A stretch of DNA of 64,000 nucleotides from Brachypterus glaber. Lineage: Eukaryota > Arthropoda > Insecta > Coleoptera > Kateretidae. Within the stretch, counting starts at the first letter, position 1. Every line of letters starts with the position of its first letter. A model generated the notes under the pieces. The model was given only the letters and a program-made list of their open reading frames with translations. It was not told where the DNA came from and did no database searches. Made by a program: the position numbers and the translations under genes. Below, piece after piece: positions 56,815 through 64,000 of this stretch. The stretch is taken from the NCBI GenBank assembly GCA_958510825.1, contig OY294050.1:11075340-11139339 (forward strand). Reading direction: 5' to 3'.

Positions 56815-57748
56815 TATATACAAGGTTATTCAGAAATAAGTTACATACATCTGAAAAGTAGTTTTTATTTAATATCTCTGGAACCCTATAAACCACAGTA
56901 ATGAATTTTTGCACATGCCTTAGCTTTGATAAAGGCTATCATGTAATTTTTATTTGGTAATTTAGTTCTTATTTTTGATGCTCAGAACGTGAAACTGCCT
57001 CTTTAATGGAGCTCTCTACAACTAGAATTATGAAACAAAAGACGTCTACCCTATCTCTATCTCATTTGTGCTACACTTTCCAGCCAACCAAATAAATACT
57101 GTAGAATAAGATAATTCTACTAAAATTTAGATGGCGCCAGTAATTTCTTTAATAAAAATAATTAGTTACACTTTTCGCCCGGCCAAGTAAATATTGTATT
57201 TGTTCAACAAAGAACAAATACAGAATTTGTTTGGTTGGGTGGAAGTGGGAGTGTATGTATGTCTTCTATCCTTTTTGGGTAGAACTTTTGTCCCTGTCTA
57301 ATCTAACGGGAGAAATCGCCATTGCAATTTTCTCAAAAACGGTTTGGACCTATGGTGTTACATAAAGAGTCCATTTTTTATGTATTTTTAATTAAAGATT
57401 AATATTTTATTGAGATAATGTCAAAAAATTTACGGATAAAAAAGTTTGTGGCAAAAAAGTTATATTGCCCCCCCAATTCGCACGTCCCTGGTTAAAATTA
57501 CCAAATAAAAATTACATGAAATGATAGCCTTTATCAACGCTAAGGCATGTGCAAAAATTCGTTACTGTGGTCTATTGAGTTCCAGAGATATTAAATAAAA
57601 ACTACTTTTCAGATGTACCCTTAGGAGGGTCATAGCTCCCTTAGGGCTCATTTCTGGACCAACCTTTATAGGAACTTTTTTTCAAATTTTTTTAACGTGG
57701 AATCACCTCTTAAATTTCTCGAACTTATATCTGAATAACGCTGTATAT
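56815..57748. mobile_element. Complete MITE of the AAGTTTGGGGCAAAAA family, about 934 bp
   Basis: Ends TATACAAGGTTATTCAGAAA and inverse of TATACAGCGTTATTCAGATA. Inner arms of about 120 bp (56845-56965 and 57490-57620) pair: AAGTAGTTTTTATTTAATAT, GCACATGCCTTAGC, GATAAAGGCTATCATGTAAT. A second inner palindromic zone surrounds AGTAAATATTGTATTTGTTC at 57185. No ORF. Confidence 0.8.
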
Positions 57749-60112
57749 ATTTATTAAATTCAAGTCCTTGGTTCCAAGGAAAAAAGGAAAGGAACCAATG
57801 CCAAACTTAATCAAACCTACTAAAAATATTCGGATTTTTAAAAGCGTTTTAAAAATATTGACTATTGTTTTGGAAGAGTAAATGTTTTTAGAACGCTTTG
57901 CGCCAGCAACTTTGCGCGCTTTTCTTTTATAAAATTTACCTCTGCAATACCTCTAACTTATTTTAAAAATTATTTAAGCTTTTACCTGCAAAATTAATTT
58001 TCTGAAATCTGCCATTTTTGTTTTAGAAATTGTTTGTATATAAATTTTAATTCTAAATTGTATTTTCTGTTCAATGGTACTGAAATTGTTTTTAGTAAAA
58101 TATACAGGCTGACCTATCTAAAATATCAAAATTGGATTATTTCTAAAAGAAAAAAAAACGGAATTCGTAGGTTTTAGAAGTCATCAGCTAAATTCCTTGA
58201 TGAAATTTGCACAGCTTCATAAAATCACAAGCTTTTCATTTAAATAAAAAGTTATAAGTGATATATTTAAAACATTACAAATAATTTTTGAATAATATAA
58301 CATTATATATTATTATATAACATATGGTTATAATACAAAAGTCTTTATTATAAAGTTTAACATTATTGTCTACTACAAATTGCATAATATGTTTACTTTT
58401 ATTTAACAAATAATTTAAAAAAATTATATGCTAATACACATTATATACAGTACGGTCCAAAAGTCACCCCCTCCCCCCTACTTAACTTTTAAGAGCTGAA
58501 AATATTAAATAAATGCAAAAAGATAGTTTAAGTATTTTTTACACATTTTATTACAGATTTTAAAAATGTGTGATTGGGCTATATTGTACCCGTTTTAAGA
58601 ACTTATACATTATTATACAAACATTTTTTTAATACTTTAACTGGCCTAAAAACATTGCAATATAATATCTAGATAGATATCTACATCTACAAAAAGTCCA
58701 ACTTTAATAAAAAAAAAATATATTTAAAATAAAATTTTATTTTTATTCTTGTTGTTCTAAAATATTTAATTTATTTTGAAATAATTTTTTTATGCAATTC
58801 TTTTCAGAAATTTCTTAGCACACATAACAGCTCACGTCCTGGACTTTTTACATTTTTATTTTTCTTTAAGTTGAACAAACTATACGTCACACTAAAACAC
58901 TTATAACACTTAAGTATATAAATATAAAATATAACAAAAATAATTTCAAGCCTAAACATTTTAGGATGAAAAATAACAAAATACTGTTTAGTGCTCCAGT
59001 TGTTTAGTTCCCAAAAAAAGATAATTAATTAAGGAACAAAACGGCTAAAACTTATCATTTAAATATAAGAATATTATAATTTTTTGCATGGAGATAATTT
59101 TTGTGAAAATAACTTGATGTGAATTTTGAACGTTTTCTAAATTAAAAATGTCTGATGATCATGATCAGACATTTTTTACTCTATAAAACTATTTGCTTTT
59201 AATGGATTTTAACTATAATTTTTATTAAAAAAATCATTATAAAATTATAACTATAAATACATTAAAAATTAAAAATATCACAACTATTTATTTCAAAATT
59301 TGCATTAGATTAGCTACATTTTGAAATAATAGAATATTTAAAATTAATATAAAATATGTCCAAAATATTTGTGTCATGTACTTTTTGTTAAATTTTTAAG
59401 TTGTAACTGTTAGTTAATAATATTTTTAGTAACAAGATATAGAAACTATTGCATATTGCCTAACTATTTTTATAAAAATTTAAATATTAATCTTCTGGAC
59501 ATAAAATGAGAGTTCAAAGAGGCAGTGTTTTAATATTATTATAACTTTAAAATTGCAAATAGAAATAACACACTTATTTTGGACCGATTATAATATCAAA
59601 ACTGGCAATTCTTTTAACAAAAGTTAAATTTATTTAAGACTGACGAAAATTGCGGCGTATCTCAGTTTTATACACATTTTACTTAATTTCTAACTAAAAG
59701 CTAGCTAGATAGAAAATTAATTAAATTAAATAATAGTGCTATAATATCAATGCTGTACAATGTAAGTGTTTTATCAGTAATTTAGTTTAAATATGAACTT
59801 TATAATTAACAATGCCTTGATATTATGCAGACTTTATTCTACTATATAAAAAAAATAATTTCCCTAAAATTTTTATTGGTACTGGATAAATAGTATTGAT
59901 AACATTATCCCAAATACAATTTAATAACACCTAGACAGCTATGAATATTTTCAAGAAAATGGTTTATTTTAACTAAAATTAGATTTACCATAATTTGGCA
60001 GTATTTTTAGTGTTTTAAAATTCATTAAATATCATTCAAATTAATTCAAGTTACTCAAAACCAATAACAAATGAATTGGTTTAGAATTTCTTGAATAAAA
60101 CTAAGTAAATAC
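57749..60112. other. AT-rich intergenic stretch between the convergent MEA1 and pgant2 genes
   Basis: 2.4 kb of strongly AT-rich DNA with no supported ORF on either strand. It contains a 13-bp hairpin, AAAAATGTCTGAT / ATCAGACATTTTT (59144-59176). Part of it could be pgant2 3' UTR if that transcript is long. Confidence 0.5.
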
Positions 60113-60797
60113 AGAGTGATCAGTAACTGCCATGCCAAAATTTAACAGGTGATTCTACATCCAAAAATATGAGAAAAAGTTTCTATAAAGGTTGTTCCGG
60201 AAATGAGCCCTAAGGGAGCTACGGCCCTTCGAAGATGATATTGAATGTGGAACAAAAAAAAGCATCAATAAAATTTTAATGCTGTAGTCTTCGCCAAAAC
60301 ACCTAAATTTAATATTCTTTAATATTAAATTTAGGTAATAGCCTTTTAAAAAGTAACGTTTTTGGTGGCACATGTTACTTCCTCTTATATGCATTTTTTT
60401 TAAACGGTTGCTCCTACAGTGTTACACTATATAACAATTTTTATTTATTTCTACTCAATGAATCTATATTTTTTACAAAAAATCCAAAAAACATACATAA
60501 AAAAGTTTGGGGCAAAAATGTGTTAAGCCTCACATATTTTGTCCATCTAGGCACGCCTCTGGATAAATTAAAAAAAATAAATTAACATAAACTTATTGCC
60601 CGTAAAAAGCTCGCCGCTCTAGCTTAAAGGGTACCGGAGGTATTAATTAAAAACCTTATTTTTATTACAATTTTAAAGGGCCGTAGCTCCTTTAGGGCTC
60701 ATTTCCAGACCAACCTTTACAGGAACTTTTTTTATATTTTTGGATATAGAATCACCTCTTAAATTTTGGCTTGACAGTTATTGATCACCATGTATAC
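60113..60797. mobile_element. MITE of the AAGTTTGGGGCAAAAA family with both ends
   Basis: Left end CAGAGTGATCAGTAACTGCC ATGCCAAAATTTAA and right end the inverse (TTTTGGCTTGACAGTTATTGATCAC). Both inner flanks have GTAGAATCACC-type and GGGAGCTACGG-type blocks. The middle carries AAAAGTTTGGGGCAAAAATG. Confidence 0.8.
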
Positions 60798-61024
60798 AAA
60801 CAATTCAAATACATCTATACAAGAATGAAACAATAAATAACAATATTAAATTTCGGTATGCTTTTTAAAACGTAAACATCATTTCGGTAACATTATACAT
60901 TATGTATATAAAAAAAATAAATTTAAAGATATATTTTATTAAAAACGTGTTTAAAAGCTGCCTTTTTTCATTTTAAATCTATATTCTGGTAACATATCGT
61001 GGGTGATACTGTAAATATTGTAGT

Positions 61025-61240
61025 ATAGTAGAGAAAAAGATGCAAGTCGCTTGCAAAACAACTTTACACTACTATATTTCAAGAAATCTTTGGCATAGAG
61101 ACTTGAAATTTGGAACAAATTTTGTTTACTACTTAGAAAATCTTTGTTCCAAATTTCAAATCACTGCGTCAAAGCGTTTCTGAAATATCGTAGTTTAAAC
61201 TTGTTTTACAAGCTAATTGCATCTTTTTCTCTTCTATATC
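61025..61240. mobile_element. Hairpin MITE, copy of the 26268 family
   Basis: Left TATAGTAGAGAAAAAGATGC and right inverse of TATAGAAGAGAAAAAGATGC. Arms run through GCTTGCAAAACAACTTTACA and CTATATTTCAAGAAAT to a short centre near 61120. Confidence 0.85.
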
Positions 61241-61525
61241 ACCCGATTTTTTAGCACTTACGTACGTGCGAAAATAGTATATTATGAAATAAGTTTACAA
61301 CTTTAGCTTTTAGTGCCCGAGAATGACATAGTATCTTCAAAAAGCACTAGTGTTGTAATGAACATTGAACTTGAACATTAATAAACCCAAATATGTGCTT
61401 AATACTAAGCAGAATATAAAGTCAAGTTTTGGTTGGACTATTTGAGCACTTTTAAAATTTTCTTGCAATAAATTAGTTTTTTTTTAACTAATAATCTTAT
61501 TAAGGAAATCTTGCTGAGACAAAAG

Positions 61526-62110
61526 TATACAGGGTTATTGACGGAAGTTGATTTTTTAAATGGAACACCCTATATATTTTTTAATTTTTAAAATACGCTT
61601 TAAATTTGCTTTATTTTTATGTTATACACTTTATGTCTATTTTAAATTTGTTAGATTTGACCTGCTTTCTGAGACACCCTGTATTAATTTTGGGTTCTGT
61701 TTCGGCTAATGATAATTCGGTTAAGTTAAGTATCATTAAGTAAACCACAAAACAACTTTTCTCCAGTTTAAAAAATCAAGGAGGAATTAATTTTTTTAGG
61801 AGTGCTTTAATTTGCTAATTTTTCGCTAAAAACTTGAATCTCAAAAACTACCGGAGATAGTAGTATAAAGTATTACACATTAAAATAAGGCAAATTTAAT
61901 GCGAATTTTAAAAACTAAAAAATATATGGGGTGTTACATTTAAAAAAAGTTGAGTGCTACTTCCGGTTCAACCGGAAGTGGCACAAGCATAAAAATATTT
62001 TTAGTCGATTGGCCATATTCAAAAACCCCAAAGTGCAAAATATCAGATTTTTAAAATTATTGGTTCTCCATAAACTTTTAATAGGCCACTTCCGTGAATA
62101 ACCCTGTATA
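61526..62110. mobile_element. TIR element of about 585 bp (ACAGGGTTATT family)
   Basis: Ends TATACAGGGTTATTGACGGA and inverse of TATACAGGGTTATTCACGGA. Inside, ATGGAACACCCTATATATTT at the left and ATATATGGGGTGTTACATTT at 61922 pair. A compact palindrome, ACTTCCGGTT CAACCGGAAGT, lies at 61959-61979. It lies just downstream of the pgant2 stop codon and may be within its 3' UTR. Confidence 0.85.
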
Positions 62111-62350
62111 AGTTTGACATTTTATACAGAAACGATATTTTTTCTTGGTTTTGTCTCCAATTTATAGAAATTCAATAATACTGTTTTCTGTCTCTTTACG
62201 AAGCTTCTATGAAACCTACTTGGATCTTATAAATGCTTCATTATGAAACATATAGACAAAAAATACATCTATAATATATCGGTTTCTTCGTTTTCGGTTA
62301 TAAAAAATAATTGAACGCTAGTTTTTACCAGATTTTTAGTAGTAAATTTC

Positions 62351-63933
62351 CTATTTATTAGTAAGCTGCCACCTTTGACTGTCTGTACTACTGTTGCACC
62401 TTTCAGCGGTGATGCCTTTAACATCCGTATTCCTAGTATCTAAACACAAGGGATATCTAGAGTGCCTTAGTAGACCACCAGGTTCCACTAAGTGCCACTT
62501 TTGCGAATCCGAACCATCGCAGATGCGCATCACCACTGGAGAACCTTTCATAAAATTGACTAAAGTTAGACATAAATCGTTGTGTTTGATAAGACCACTG
62601 CTGGTGAAAGACCATTCTTGGTTACCTCCTGTATGGTGACATTGGTACAGGGCAACTGTACCATCGATGAGATGACCCATAGTGTCCAGACAAAACATAC
62701 CTAATCAAAAAAAATACACTTTTATAAATAAATAATAAAATTATCTAGGTGGCCTGCCAAATTAACCGATTTAACGTCTTTAGATTTTATAACTTATAAC
62801 ACCGTAATTTTGAGATGAAACCATTTATTTTAAAATATGTATCTCAGATACGATTAATTATATTAAACCTCTATAGACTAGACTAGAGTGCCTTAATTGC
62901 CACATTAAGAAACTCTAGAGCAGGCCAGTACCCATACAAAACAAATATCTGGACCTGAGTAATAAAAGGGCCAAACTCAATTTGTCAATATCAACGTTTT
63001 CACGTTAACTCTGATGTAATATTTTGAAAACGCTGCTATTGGCAAATAGAGTTTGGCCATTTTAATACTAAGGTACCGATATATTTCCTGTATTTTTTAA
63101 TTTAGGTTACCAAAATGTGATTTATTATTTCTTTTAGATTTTTATTTGTTTTTATTTAGAAAACATGCGTATATTTACGTATACATAAAAAAAATGACAT
63201 TATTTTATCTTTTATTTTAGTTGTTTATTTTATTTTATTTTATTTTACAGTCATATGTCGTTTTGAATTGAATATTGGCCATTAATAACCAAATTTTCAA
63301 GTTAGCAATAGAAAAATTACCTTTTTCTACTACCTAATTACATATTATCTACCGTTGTCAAGGCTTGTTTACCTTGGCAACCAATAAAATCAGTGAACTC
63401 ATTTATTATTGACCGTTGTTAAGCATTGTTTATCGACGACGGTCAATAATGAAAAAAAATTGAGACGACTACTAACTTTTTTCAACTTATTTGTCAAACT
63501 GACAGCTATGTCAAAATAATTTTTAAACTTTTTTTAACTGATATTTGGAGTTAGGTAGTAGAAAAAATAGTATATGCACAACGTATGCGAACTGTCTTAA
63601 GTGTTCTCGACCGATTTTTTGCCTCGACTCCGTCTCAGCAAAAAAACTTCAGTCTCGAACACTAAAGTTCGCATACTAGGTGCATAATATACTTTTAATG
63701 TATATATCGATAAATACGATACCATAGAGGGTTAAAATAGATTACAGTAAACAGTAGCTAATAAAATTAGGCCTTATTAAACAATGTTTAATAAACATGT
63801 CTTACCTTGCTTCAGCTCTCCAGTTTGTGATGTAGTTGAATGCGGAATGGTAAGTTCTGGGTATACATTTTCAAGGTACCATTTAAAAGATTTGCAATGA
63901 AGTTTCTTTCTTACGTTCATTCTTTCACTTATG
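62351..63933 (-). CDS. pgant2: Polypeptide N-acetylgalactosaminyltransferase 2 homologue, last two coding exons (5' part outside window)
   Basis: The enzyme family starts mucin-type O-glycosylation in the Golgi by moving GalNAc from UDP-GalNAc to Ser/Thr. Penultimate exon 63933-63806 (acceptor TTTTCTTTCAG, donor AAG|GTAAG) encodes the end of the catalytic domain: [20 protein letters not shown] then [10 protein letters not shown], very close to human GALNT2. It joins in phase 1 to the last exon, 62700-62351 (acceptor TTTTTTTTGATTAG), giving [15 protein letters not shown]. That exon holds the whole ricin-type lectin domain, with three repeats each having a CLD-like and a QxW motif: CLDTMG/NQEW, CLTL/SQKW, CLDTR/SQRW. 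The protein ends QLTNK. No stop or frameshift. The DxH-containing catalytic exons and the membrane anchor lie beyond base 64000. The 1.1-kb intron contains a MITE (63318-63692). Confidence 0.93.
62352..62357 (-). terminator. AATAAA overlapping the pgant2 stop codon
   Basis: The last codons read AAT AAA TAG, so the polyadenylation hexamer AATAAA (62359-62354 region on the minus strand) runs straight into the stop. If used, the 3' UTR would be only 10-30 bases. It may simply be a consequence of an Asn-Lys C-terminus. Confidence 0.25.
63318..63692 (-). mobile_element. Composite MITE in the pgant2 intron, inverted copy of 16503-16866
   Basis: The body 63318-63567 is bounded by TTTTCTACTACCTAATTACA and the inverse GTTAGGTAGTAGAAAA. 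It contains GGCTTGTTTACCTTGGCAAC and CAAACTGACAGCTATGTCAA. The attached hairpin 63568-63692 has ATATGCACAACGTATGCGAA and its inverse AGTTCGCATACTAGGTGCAT. Confidence 0.78.
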
Positions 63934-64000
63934 CTGAAAGAAAATTATAGACTGGCATTATTTTAAACATAGAAGTCAAAATAGATATTATCAGTTTTAA

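Noticed and set aside
59144..59176. Hairpin followed by a T-run, like a bacterial terminator
   Set aside because: The window is eukaryotic and there is no gene upstream; short hairpins with T-runs are expected in this AT-rich DNA.

Overview
This is a eukaryotic, AT-rich window that looks like insect genomic DNA. The signs are GT-AG introns, two conserved animal genes with arthropod-sized exons, a tRNA-derived SINE, degraded non-LTR retrotransposons and very many short terminal-inverted-repeat elements (MITEs) and fold-back elements, most with TA-rich flanks. The species cannot be fixed from the sequence. The density of MITEs suggests a large, repeat-rich genome such as that of a leaf beetle, but that is only a guess.

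Host genes. (1) A two-exon gene on the minus strand (exons 12834-12790 and 11086-10793) encodes a predicted small secreted protein: a 15-residue signal peptide, then 97 cysteine-free residues of which 23 are lysine. I found it by splice-site reading; exon 2 has no start codon of its own. (2) A two-exon plus-strand gene (54580-54769, 56123-56364) encodes a 143-residue MEA1 (male-enhanced antigen 1) homologue. (3) The last two coding exons of a minus-strand polypeptide GalNAc-transferase 2 homologue (pgant2/GALNT2) lie at 63933-63806 and 62700-62351. They carry the end of the catalytic domain and the whole ricin-type lectin domain. MEA1 and pgant2 converge on about 6 kb of AT-rich DNA. Two weaker gene traces are a possible exon with an in-frame stop (46144-46027) and a promoter-like stretch ending in a minimal ATGAAG|GTAAGT first exon (52555-52668).

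Mobile DNA dominates. From left to right: a LINE 3' end (2-670); a Tc1/mariner-like fold-back (2909-3868); a pair of MITEs sharing a junction (4373-5417); a hairpin MITE (6148-6780); a 2-kb palindrome with arms of about 820 bp carrying a broken transposon protein twice in opposite directions (7277-9289); fold-backs and MITEs at 9639-16865; MITEs at 18598-24015; a LINE fragment (27354-27634); two near-identical 760-778 bp elements (29140-29899, 39018-39795); three copies of a tRNA-derived SINE (30429, 35484, 43806); a 1.1-kb element whose ends are full of GAAnnTTC-type motifs (41680-42816); a hammerhead-like motif (48121-48084); a tandem array with a unit of about 108 bp (50614-51060); and further MITEs inside and between the host genes up to the right edge.

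Several repeat families recur within the window, some in full-length and truncated versions. No CRISPR array, prokaryotic operon, complete autonomous transposon or rRNA gene was seen. Boundaries of repeats were set by eye from inverted ends and are accurate to a few bases where a target-site duplication is given, otherwise to about 10-20 bases.
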